Shown here piece by piece: positions 1-6,022 of a stretch of 12,934 bases of DNA (position 1 is its first letter; every line of letters starts with the position of its first letter). The translations under genes were made by a program, and so were the position numbers. The stretch lies in NCBI GenBank assembly GCA_004524515.1, contig SDNV01000084.1:1-12934 (forward strand), in the 5' to 3' direction. A model generated the notes under the pieces. That model was not told the DNA's origin. It saw only the letters and a program-made list of their open reading frames with translations, and made no database searches. The stretch is from Promethearchaeota archaeon. GTDB lineage: Archaea; Asgardarchaeota; Lokiarchaeia; Sigynarchaeales; SOKP01.

Positions 1-357
1 ATGTCCCATGTTTTACTTCCCACATCGGAAATTAAGAATGTAGCGTTAATAAAATATCCTCATAAATTTGTAAATACTTCCATAAAAGATTTAATAAATA
101 AATTCCTTCAGCGTGGATCAAGGTTACAAGATTTAAAAGCAATTTTAATCGGAGGAGCTACTATATTTGATAATGAATTTAATTATATCGGCAAACAGAA
201 TATTGAAATAGCCCGAAAAATTTTGAATTCTTTAGGTATAAATATTTTTTATGAAGAGGTGGGAGGAAGAAAGGGAAGAACTGTTGTGTATGATGTAAAT
301 AATAATATTATTTCAATAAAAACAAATAATGGTACAATTATCAAAGTAATCAATTAA
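1..357 (+). CDS. cheD: CheD, chemoreceptor glutamine deamidase (3' part; N-terminus outside window)
   Basis: CheD deamidates glutamines in chemoreceptors and, in organisms that also have CheC, binds CheC and stimulates it. The visible part opens with Met-Ser-His-Val-Leu-Leu-Pro, matching the family segment G-[ML]-[AS]-H-x-x-L-P that carries the catalytic His (residue 3 here). The Met at base 1 is therefore internal, and the N-terminal half with the catalytic Cys lies upstream of the window. Further family landmarks are GGAT at 51-54, IGKQN at 63-67 and the VGG-x-x-GRTV-x-x-D block at 87-98. About 118 of the usual 150-165 residues are present. The stop is followed after 20 bp by cheC on the same strand, with the cheC ribosome-binding site just after the stop, so the two are very likely co-transcribed, which fits their known partnership. 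Family assignment is secure. Confidence 0.93.
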   Translation: MSHVLLPTSEIKNVALIKYPHKFVNTSIKDLINKFLQRGSRLQDLKAILIGGATIFDNEFNYIGKQNIEIARKILNSLGINIFYEEVGGRKGRTVVYDVNNNIISIKTNNGTIIKVIN

Positions 358-360
358 ATA

Positions 361-368
361 AGGAAGGA
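361..368 (+). promoter_or_regulatory. Shine-Dalgarno site selecting the TTG start of cheC
   Basis: AGGAAGGA lies 9 bases before the TTG at 378 and 3 bases after the cheD stop. A second in-frame TTG at 384 would be too far away, and the ATG at 400 is out of frame, so the site decides in favour of 378. Confidence 0.6.
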
Positions 369-377
369 AAGAAGAAA

Positions 378-1043
378 TTGAGGTTGGAGATCAATTTAAA
401 TGAAGCAGAAGAACATTTTAAATTAACCCCTGAGCAATTAGATTCATTAAGGGAATTAGGAAATATCGGTTCTGGAAATGCAATTACCGCACTGTCCGAA
501 ATAATTAATAGAAGAATTGAAATGTCTTTAACCGGGGTAAAAATAATCCCTTTTTGGGATTTAAGTAAAATTTTTCCTGATTTAGATCTGGAAATTATTG
601 GAATTTGCTCAAATATAGAAGGGGAACCTAATTTAAGCTTGCTGCAAATCTTTACAAAAGACTCTATAATAAATCTAATTAATTTAATCTCAGAAGAAAA
701 TGCTAATTTTTTAAAAAAGATTTCTGATATTAATGATCTGGATAATTTAACAAAAAGTATAATTTCTGAAATTGGAAACATTTTAGCTGGTCATTATGCT
801 AGCTCTTTAGCTAATTTGATGTCCATTAAATTAATCCCGTCTACTCCAAATTTAGCATTAGATACCATAGGAGCTATCAGTAATTCATTGATCGCGAGAT
901 ATTCTAAAACAACTGATTACTTAATTATCATTAATACTGAGATGAACATTGAAGATTTAAAAATAAACGGAATTTTTTGTTTCATCCCGAGTATTGAAAC
1001 CCTTGAAACCATATTTAAACTCATTGATTCAGTTTTAAAATAA
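378..1043 (+). CDS. cheC: CheC, CheY-P phosphatase
   Basis: CheC dephosphorylates CheY-P and forms a complex with CheD, linking response-regulator output to receptor adaptation. Two copies of the active-site signature of the CheC/CheX/FliY family are visible: D22-x3-E26-x2-N29 and S127-x3-E131-x2-N134. The second is followed by Pro exactly 22 residues later (P157), as in the full family consensus. The first lacks the Pro at that spacing (Thr instead), so the second half-site may be the better phosphatase centre. Length (221 residues) is typical for CheC, and there are no membrane segments. The start is TTG, supported by AGGAAGGA just upstream. The gene is downstream of and apparently co-transcribed with cheD. 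It converges with the minus-strand zinc-ribbon gene across a 54-bp AT-rich gap. Confidence 0.92.
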   Translation: MRLEINLNEAEEHFKLTPEQLDSLRELGNIGSGNAITALSEIINRRIEMSLTGVKIIPFWDLSKIFPDLDLEIIGICSNIEGEPNLSLLQIFTKDSIINLINLISEENANFLKKISDINDLDNLTKSIISEIGNILAGHYASSLANLMSIKLIPSTPNLALDTIGAISNSLIARYSKTTDYLIIINTEMNIEDLKINGIFCFIPSIETLETIFKLIDSVLK

Positions 1044-1097
1044 TCCTTTACATCTTAAATATTATTTTACTTATTGAAATTTCAAAAAAATTCTAAT

Positions 1098-1718
1098 TTA
1101 TATTAAATCTTCAATTTTTTGAGCTAGTTCTTTTAAAATTAGGTTCCCCATTCCTAATTTTACTTTTTCGGAGAAAAATAAAACTAAAATAAATTTGCTA
1201 TCTTCAATATCTTTTAATTCAATATATTGAGAACATACTTTTTGGTTATTTTCCAATTCTAGGTACATTTTTTTAATATGAGTTAATTTGCTTTTGTTTC
1301 TTACCTCAAATTCTCTTATGGTATTAAATAATGTGTTCTGAGGTAGCGAAGTATACAATACTTTTCCTTCTTCTGTAAATAGCGCACTACCTATAATGTC
1401 TTTATCTGAAATACTACTTCTTAAAAGCGTTAGAATTTCATTAAAAATAGGTAAGGAGCTAATGGTGCTAATATCTTCCTCTAAATATTCTAATTTAGAA
1501 AATTCAAAATCTACAGTTTGGTATCCTCTAACTTTGAAATTTTTATCTGCAAAAGCTTGAAAACTGTGCTCGCAGATTATTCCGGCAGGTATAGAAATTG
1601 TCGTTAATTGTTTGCTCTGATTGATGATTTTTTCGGGAATTTCTAAAAATTTTTTTGTTTCACATTTCGGACAGATAATTTGTATCTTATAATATTTTTC
1701 CGTATCGTCAGAATTCAT
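1098..1718 (-). CDS. Zinc-ribbon protein with C-terminal Roadblock/longin-like domain
   Basis: The N-terminal part (about 10-75) has a probable metal knuckle: C16-x2-C19 and C49-x-H51, with the intervening strand rich in Ile/Pro and a following F-x-V-R-G-Y-x-x-x-D-F motif (61-71). From about 85 to 206 the pattern (helix, then SALFTEEGKVLYTSLP at 111-126, then alternating strands and a final helix) resembles the Roadblock/LC7/longin fold, whose members bind small GTPases or scaffold them. I know this two-part architecture as a recurring Asgard type, but no function is established. It lies on the opposite strand between cheC and cheY, divergent from cheY. A TTTAAATA box 21-28 bases upstream of the ATG suggests a leaderless mRNA. 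Inference: a cytosolic partner for the GTPase-Roadblock fusion encoded nearby. The zinc site is fairly clear, the C-terminal fold less so. Confidence 0.7.
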   Translation of the reverse strand: MNSDDTEKYYKIQIICPKCETKKFLEIPEKIINQSKQLTTISIPAGIICEHSFQAFADKNFKVRGYQTVDFEFSKLEYLEEDISTISSLPIFNEILTLLRSSISDKDIIGSALFTEEGKVLYTSLPQNTLFNTIREFEVRNKSKLTHIKKMYLELENNQKVCSQYIELKDIEDSKFILVLFFSEKVKLGMGNLILKELAQKIEDLI

Positions 1719-1738
1719 TTTATTTTATCTAAAAAATC

Positions 1739-1746
1739 TATTTAAA
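1739..1746 (-). promoter_or_regulatory. TATA box for the zinc-ribbon/Roadblock gene
   Basis: Read on the minus strand this is TTTAAATA, a canonical archaeal TATA box, 21-28 bases before the ATG at 1718. With archaeal start-site spacing of about 25 bases, transcription would begin at or next to the ATG, which agrees with the lack of a Shine-Dalgarno sequence. Confidence 0.5.
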
Positions 1747-1942
1747 ATAATCAAATGAATCATAAGAATAAATCTTTTTGATCTTTGCTGATATAGAAAT
1801 AATAAATCATTCATGTAATTTATCTAAAAGGAATTTTTTTCATTTTTTAATATTTTTCGTGTCAGTATTATAAAAAAATTTCTATTTCAATAGTTTTTTA
1901 AATAATTATTTTATTAGAAGATAAAAAAGGACTAAAACAGAT

Positions 1943-1950
1943 TTTTATAC
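1943..1950 (+). promoter_or_regulatory. Possible TATA box for cheY
   Basis: TTTTATAC lies about 65 bases before the cheY ATG and would give a leader of roughly 40 bases that includes the AGGGGA ribosome-binding site at 1999-2004. The match is weak in such AT-rich DNA. The 293-bp interval 1719-2011 holds divergent promoters and no coding sequence I can support. Confidence 0.3.
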
Positions 1951-2011
1951 TAAACTCGTTTTGTCCCAATTAAAATTAATATTAATTTTTAAAGGATTAG
2001 GGGAATGTTAA

Positions 2012-2401
2012 ATGTCTAAAGTCAATAATAAAAAAAAGGTAATGATCGTCGATGATGCTGGATTTACAAGAGCTATGCTAAAAAATATAATAAATGACAC
2101 CAAATACGCCGAAGTTGTAGGCGAAGCAAAAAATGGAAATGAAGCCATTAATCTCTATAAGAAATTAAAACCCGATATGGTTACTATGGATCTTATTATG
2201 CCTGAAATGGGCGGTCTTGAAGCCATTAAAAATATTATGAAAATTGACAAAAAAGCATTCATCATTGTAGTTTCAGCCATCGGCCAACAAGAATTAATTC
2301 TTGAAGCAACAAAAATAGGTGCCAAGGATTTTATCCGTAAACCATTTAAAAAAGAGCAAGTAATGGAAATTATAGAAAGACATATTATGGCAACAAGTTA
2401 A
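2012..2401 (+). CDS. cheY: CheY, single-domain chemotaxis response regulator
   Basis: A stand-alone receiver domain of 129 residues. All phosphorylation-site residues are present: acidic pair D14-D15 after strand 1, phospho-acceptor D60 in the MDLIMPEM segment, S88 at the Thr/Ser switch position, and K110 followed by P111. CheY is phosphorylated by CheA. In archaea with archaella it acts on the motor through CheF-type adaptors, neither of which is visible here. AGGGGA at 1999-2004, 7 bases before the ATG, supports the start. It is separated from cheC by a gene on the other strand and from the GTPase gene by 250 bp, so it is probably its own transcription unit. CheC encoded upstream is its expected phosphatase. 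The N-terminus has a short Lys/Asn-rich lead-in. Confidence 0.92.
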   Translation: MSKVNNKKKVMIVDDAGFTRAMLKNIINDTKYAEVVGEAKNGNEAINLYKKLKPDMVTMDLIMPEMGGLEAIKNIMKIDKKAFIIVVSAIGQQELILEATKIGAKDFIRKPFKKEQVMEIIERHIMATS

Positions 2402-2415
2402 AAGCTTTGATAATC

Positions 2416-2431
2416 TCCTTATTTTTAAGGA
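2416..2431 (+). other. Small hairpin just downstream of cheY
   Basis: TCCTTA and TAAGGA form a perfect 6-bp stem around a TTTT loop, 15 bases after the cheY stop. It may protect the 3' end or aid termination, but no long T-run follows on this strand. Confidence 0.3.
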
Positions 2432-2550
2432 TTTAAAGGAAATTGTGAATCATTAATTTAAAAATATGCCTACTCGGCAAATTTTAGTGGAAGTTTCTGT
2501 GGTTATAAAACGCTAATTTCGAAGAAGCTCTTTATATTTTTTTGTTGTCC

Positions 2551-2575
2551 TTTTCGGTATAAAATATATCGAAAA
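2551..2575 (+). promoter_or_regulatory. Promoter of the Roadblock-GTPase gene: TATA element inside an inverted repeat
   Basis: A TATAAAATATAT element is framed by TTTTCG on the left and CGAAAA on the right. The 25-base segment pairs with its own reverse complement at 10 of 12 positions. It lies about 77-101 bases upstream of the ATG at 2652, giving a leader of about 60 bases. The symmetry centred on the TATA element makes it a candidate repressor operator. Confidence 0.45.
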
Positions 2576-2623
2576 TAGAGAATTTAAAAACCAGTAAAAC
2601 ATTAAAATTTTGAAAATAAATGC

Positions 2624-2640
2624 TCTAACTTAAAGTTAGA
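2624..2640 (+). repeat. Perfect 17-base inverted repeat in the GTPase gene leader
   Basis: TCTAACTT, a central A, then AAGTTAGA: two perfect 8-base arms, ending 11 bases before the ATG at 2652. No Shine-Dalgarno sequence is visible for this gene, so the repeat sits where one would be expected. It could be an operator or an RNA hairpin affecting translation. Confidence 0.55.
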
Positions 2641-2651
2641 AGATTTTAAAA

Positions 2652-3617
2652 ATGTTGCAAGCGACGTTATTAGAGGAACTGTTAGCGAATTTTTTGAATC
2701 AAATCAAGGATGTTATTGGTATTTTAATCGTAGATCTTGATGGATTAATAATTGCTAGGCAATCTGTTAAGAATTTTGATGAAGAAATAATTGGTGCGAT
2801 TATGAGTGTACTTGAAGGGTCTCTACACAAAATTAAACGTTTTACCGATACGTCTTATGGGAGTGGAACCTTAGATACTAATGAATTTCGTTTATTTTAT
2901 TTAGAATTGGGAAATGTGGGTTCAACGAGAGCACTTTTTGTTTTAGTAGCAGATCCTTTTGCGGATATTAACAAATATATACCTTATTCCTATCTCGCCG
3001 CTGAAAAAGCATCACAGATTCTAAGTGAAAGAAAGGTTTCTACACATCTTCCGAAATTGGCAAATGGTGGAAGATTAAAACTAATCTCCGAAGAACGATC
3101 TAACGGCACTAAAATTATAAACAAAATTATTCTTATTGGAGAGGATAGCGTTGGAAAAAGTGCAATTGCTAATATGTATGTCAATGGGGAGTTTTATGAA
3201 GAATATACCCCAACTTTGGGTATTTCCATACATAATAAAGAACTCCAAATTACCAAGGATATAAAAATCATTTTCTCACTGTTTGATTTAGGAGGGTTAA
3301 AAAGTTTTGCGAAAGTACGTAGGCATTTTTATCAAGATTCAAAAGCGGTTCTCATTGTTTTCGATTATTCAAGACCTGAAACTCTTAAAATGATGGATGG
3401 ATGGATTGAGGAAGCTCGACATTTTATTAAAAATTCCCATGTACCTTATATTATAATAGGGAATAAGATGGATACTCTAAAGGATAAAACAGAGATTAGA
3501 ACAGCTGCTCAAAATCTAGCTAACCAATATAATTTTCAATTTTTTGAGACCTCTGCCTCAACAGGAGAAGGAATAGATGAACTTTTTATGTATTTAACAT
3601 CAAATCTCGGTATTTAA
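2652..3617 (+). CDS. Roadblock/LC7 domain fused to a Ras-like small GTPase
   Basis: Residues 1-130 match the Roadblock/LC7 pattern: N-terminal helix, strand GILIVDLDGLIIAR (23-36), long helix, strands, C-terminal helix. Residues about 156-321 form a Ras-superfamily G domain: P-loop G163-x4-G168-K169-S170, switch I Thr188 in YTPTLG, G3 as D212-L-G-G215, G4 as N271-K-M-D274, G5 as E-T-S-A-S (299-303). Two positions are atypical: Leu216 where Ras has Gln61, and Asp165 where Ras has Gly12. There is no C-terminal prenylation Cys and no membrane segment. Roadblock proteins act as dimeric platforms and GAPs for small GTPases (MglB for MglA, LAMTOR for Rag), so the fusion may regulate itself. It lies 56 bp upstream of cheB on the same strand and is probably co-transcribed with it, implying a link to chemotaxis. 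Domain calls are secure; the role is inference. Confidence 0.9.
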   Translation: MLQATLLEELLANFLNQIKDVIGILIVDLDGLIIARQSVKNFDEEIIGAIMSVLEGSLHKIKRFTDTSYGSGTLDTNEFRLFYLELGNVGSTRALFVLVADPFADINKYIPYSYLAAEKASQILSERKVSTHLPKLANGGRLKLISEERSNGTKIINKIILIGEDSVGKSAIANMYVNGEFYEEYTPTLGISIHNKELQITKDIKIIFSLFDLGGLKSFAKVRRHFYQDSKAVLIVFDYSRPETLKMMDGWIEEARHFIKNSHVPYIIIGNKMDTLKDKTEIRTAAQNLANQYNFQFFETSASTGEGIDELFMYLTSNLGI

Positions 3618-3656
3618 TTATTAAAATTAAAATTCATTTCAAAAAAGGATAAGAAA

Positions 3657-3662
3657 AAGGAG
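3657..3662 (+). promoter_or_regulatory. Shine-Dalgarno site of cheB
   Basis: AAGGAG lies 11 bases before the cheB ATG at 3674, within the 56-bp gap after the GTPase gene. A good internal site with no obvious promoter in the gap fits co-transcription. Confidence 0.5.
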
Positions 3663-3673
3663 TTAGAACCAAA

Positions 3674-5110
3674 ATGAAAAATCAACCTACCAAAAATGAA
3701 ATGATTAAAGTGTTAATTGCAGATGATTCTGAATATTTAAGGAAATCCATTTCAACAATTCTTTCTAATGACCAATCAATAAAAATTGTGGATTATGCCA
3801 AAAATGGAAAAGAAGCTGTGAATTTAGTTAAACAACACCATCCTGATGTTTTAATTTTAGATTTAATAATGCCTGAAATGAATGGATTAGATGCCTTTAA
3901 ACAAATTATGGACTTGAATCCTACTCCCACTATAATCCTCTCCGCAATAAATCCCCAGAATATGGATACTTCAATTCAAGCATTATTAATGGGAGCTTTT
4001 GATTATGTGATAAAACCAGGAGGATTAGGCGCGAAAAATTTGCCGAAATTTAAGGAAGAACTACTTACTAAGGTTTTATTAGCTTCCCAATCCCAAATTA
4101 AGAGAATTTTTGAGAAAGAACATGATTTATATAAAAGACCATATATTCGACAGGAAATTGTAAGCGAGACTTTTAAATTTGGACAATATATAAATAAACT
4201 TGAACCGATTCAAGAAATAGAGGATACTAAAGTTATAATCTCAATTGATACAAATTCTCCAAAAGAACCATTAGCTGCAGAGCTAGAGCCTGTAAAGGAA
4301 GATATCGTATTAAAAAAAGAAGCTATGAAAAGTAATATAGAACAGATAAACGTTAAGGTTGAACCAATTAAGCAAACTGAAATTATTATAAAATCCCATA
4401 CAAAAGATATTAAAGAACATGTTAAATCAATTAATTATGATTCAAGATCTGAAATTCGATTGAAACCAAAAAAGGGTAAGATTTTTGACCGGGTAGATCT
4501 TTCCCCAGTAAAAGGTGTTCGCATATCTACTAATTTAGTGGTAATCGGTGCAAGTGTAGGAGGACCCAGAACATTAAAAACAGTCTTGATGAATATACCT
4601 GCTGACGTCTCCTGTCCCATTTTAGTTGTCCAACATTTAAGTGAACCGTTTGTAAATTCTTTTATAAGTAATTTAAATGATGTATGTAAAATTAAAATAA
4701 AGGTAGGGGTTGATGGAGAATATATTCAACCTGGAATGGTATATTTCGCTCCGGGGGGAGAACATATGAATATTTCAGTTAAAAATAATCAACCTTGTCT
4801 TAAAATTTATAAGGGAGAGCCCGTACATTTCTGTATTCCCTCAATAGATATCTTATTTTTCTCGGCAAGTAAAATTTATAGAAATAGAACCTTAGGGATA
4901 TTATTAACAGGCATGGGAGAAGATGGGGTGGACGGGCTTGAAACGATTAAAATTGTGGGAGGTAAAACGATAGCAGAATCAGAAGAGACTGCAGTCCTCT
5001 ATGGCATGCCGAAATTTGCAGTTCAACGGAATATAGCCGATTATGTTTTACCTAATTATAAAATAAAAGACTATATCATTGAATTTTCTAAAAACCGAAA
5101 GTTAAAGTAA
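3674..5110 (+). CDS. cheB: CheB, chemoreceptor methylesterase/deamidase with long linker
   Basis: CheB removes methyl groups from receptor glutamates, and can deamidate glutamines, as the phosphorylation-controlled adaptation arm of chemotaxis. The N-terminal receiver (about 10-135) has D17-D18, phospho-acceptor D63, S90 and K114. The C-terminal esterase domain (about 285-470) has all three catalytic residues: S294 in GASVGG, H321 in VVQHLS, and D417 in GMGEDG. At 478 residues it is longer than the roughly 350 usual for CheB. The excess is a linker of about 150 residues (135-285), hydrophilic, Glu/Lys-rich, with recurring LEPIQ, LEPVK and VEPIK segments at 176-180, 204-208 and 229-233. The linker may be a docking arm, which is inference. 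The gene follows the Roadblock-GTPase gene by 56 bp and its stop is only 4 bp from that of the convergent Roadblock-type gene. Confidence 0.95.
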   Translation: MKNQPTKNEMIKVLIADDSEYLRKSISTILSNDQSIKIVDYAKNGKEAVNLVKQHHPDVLILDLIMPEMNGLDAFKQIMDLNPTPTIILSAINPQNMDTSIQALLMGAFDYVIKPGGLGAKNLPKFKEELLTKVLLASQSQIKRIFEKEHDLYKRPYIRQEIVSETFKFGQYINKLEPIQEIEDTKVIISIDTNSPKEPLAAELEPVKEDIVLKKEAMKSNIEQINVKVEPIKQTEIIIKSHTKDIKEHVKSINYDSRSEIRLKPKKGKIFDRVDLSPVKGVRISTNLVVIGASVGGPRTLKTVLMNIPADVSCPILVVQHLSEPFVNSFISNLNDVCKIKIKVGVDGEYIQPGMVYFAPGGEHMNISVKNNQPCLKIYKGEPVHFCIPSIDILFFSASKIYRNRTLGILLTGMGEDGVDGLETIKIVGGKTIAESEETAVLYGMPKFAVQRNIADYVLPNYKIKDYIIEFSKNRKLK

Positions 5111-5114
5111 CAAT

Positions 5115-5885
5115 CTAAATTTTCTTAATGATTTTCGTATCAATATCATGAACTTGGAACTCTTTTTCGATGAGTTTCTCGATTTTATGTTTAATTCTTA
5201 ATAATTGGAAATCATCATATATGTAGTCAGTTATAAATTTGGTTTTTATGGTAATATTTACGAGTTTATCTCGTTCTTCCCGGGTGATTTCCAAGGCCTG
5301 TAGAACTTTAGATAATTCTTCCATTCTTTGTTTTCTCTCCTTATCTCTTCTCTTTAAATCCACTTCATCTGGGCTATCAAGCTTTCCTCCCTTAGTAAAA
5401 AATTCTATTAAGCCTTTCATCATATGTTCTCTTAATTTCGGAGTATCCCATTCTGAAGGAAACGAATTTGGCGTTAATTTCCCTAATTCTGCATCTGCTT
5501 CCATATATGGTTCTTTTAAGCTCATAGCCTTTAAGACCTTGGCTGTTGCAGTATATGCAGTGAGCATATTTGCTTCTGGTTTAGCATACACGATAACTTT
5601 TCGTTCTTCATCTTTCGCACCCAAAATATGACCTTCCCCTTTTATTGAAGTCGCTATAAGCCTCTCTGGGGTAGCTTGCAGGACTGAATACTTTTTATCT
5701 GATATGGTAAGAGATTTCGCATGCATTGAGTCCCATATGCCTATAAGTTTTCTAATATCTGAGCTGAGATCCCAATCATCCGTAGTATAAACAATTTTAT
5801 ATTTTCCTTCAATTATCGCTACAGATTCTATATCTGTCTCCGATTTTTTTAAATCCTCGATCGCTTTTTCATAATCTGCTGTCAT
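5115..5885 (-). CDS. Roadblock/LC7-type protein with charged helical C-terminus
   Basis: Residues about 18-120 look like a Roadblock-type sensor/adaptor domain: SVAIIEGKYKIVYTTDDW (21-38), then a helix, a strand with KYSVLQATPERLIATS (65-80), GEGHILGAKDEE (83-94), a strand VIVYAKP, and a helix. I recall the Y-S-x-L-Q-x-T-P-E-R-L and G-H-I-x-G segments as hallmarks of a common Asgard family annotated as Roadblock-like; no function is known to me. A linker (about 125-165) leads to a Lys/Arg/Glu-rich helical stretch (about 172-215), likely coiled coil, and a further helix to the end. No signal peptide or membrane segment is seen. It converges with cheB, with 4 bp between stops, and is divergent from the methyltransferase. 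It could be a partner of the Roadblock-GTPase fusion or part of a separate complex. Fold call moderate to good, function unknown. Confidence 0.7.
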   Translation of the reverse strand: MTADYEKAIEDLKKSETDIESVAIIEGKYKIVYTTDDWDLSSDIRKLIGIWDSMHAKSLTISDKKYSVLQATPERLIATSIKGEGHILGAKDEERKVIVYAKPEANMLTAYTATAKVLKAMSLKEPYMEADAELGKLTPNSFPSEWDTPKLREHMMKGLIEFFTKGGKLDSPDEVDLKRRDKERKQRMEELSKVLQALEITREERDKLVNITIKTKFITDYIYDDFQLLRIKHKIEKLIEKEFQVHDIDTKIIKKI

Positions 5886-5982
5886 TTTAATGGTTACACT
5901 CTTTTTTATTAATCGTTTTTAATAGAATTTCCTGTTATTAAAAAAATAATGACTTTTAATTATATTATCATATTTGATAAGA

Positions 5983-5990
5983 TTATAAAT
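5983..5990 (+). promoter_or_regulatory. Possible TATA box for the methyltransferase gene
   Basis: TTATAAAT is 33-40 bases before the ATG at 6023, a distance that would give a leader of about ten bases or less. No Shine-Dalgarno sequence is seen. The 137-bp divergent gap is so AT-rich that chance matches are likely. Confidence 0.35.
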
Positions 5991-6022
5991 TTAATATAAA
6001 AAATCATATTTAATAAATTTAA

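Noticed and set aside
1..3. ATG at the first base as the true cheD start
   Set aside because: It falls inside the conserved G-x-x-H-x-x-L-P segment with the catalytic His; the N-terminal third of CheD, with the catalytic Cys, must lie upstream of the window.
350..781. Minus-strand open frame opposite cheC
   Set aside because: It overlaps well-supported cheC, has no recognisable family features, and is explained by AT-rich antisense composition.
2005..2019. Five-codon upstream open frame overlapping the cheY start
   Set aside because: The ATG at 2005 sits directly after the Shine-Dalgarno site and is too close to it; the 2012 start has correct spacing. A coincidence is more likely than a regulatory leader peptide.
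2652..3617. Lipid anchoring of the GTPase through a C-terminal CAAX-type motif
   Set aside because: The protein ends in SNLGI with no Cys near the C-terminus.
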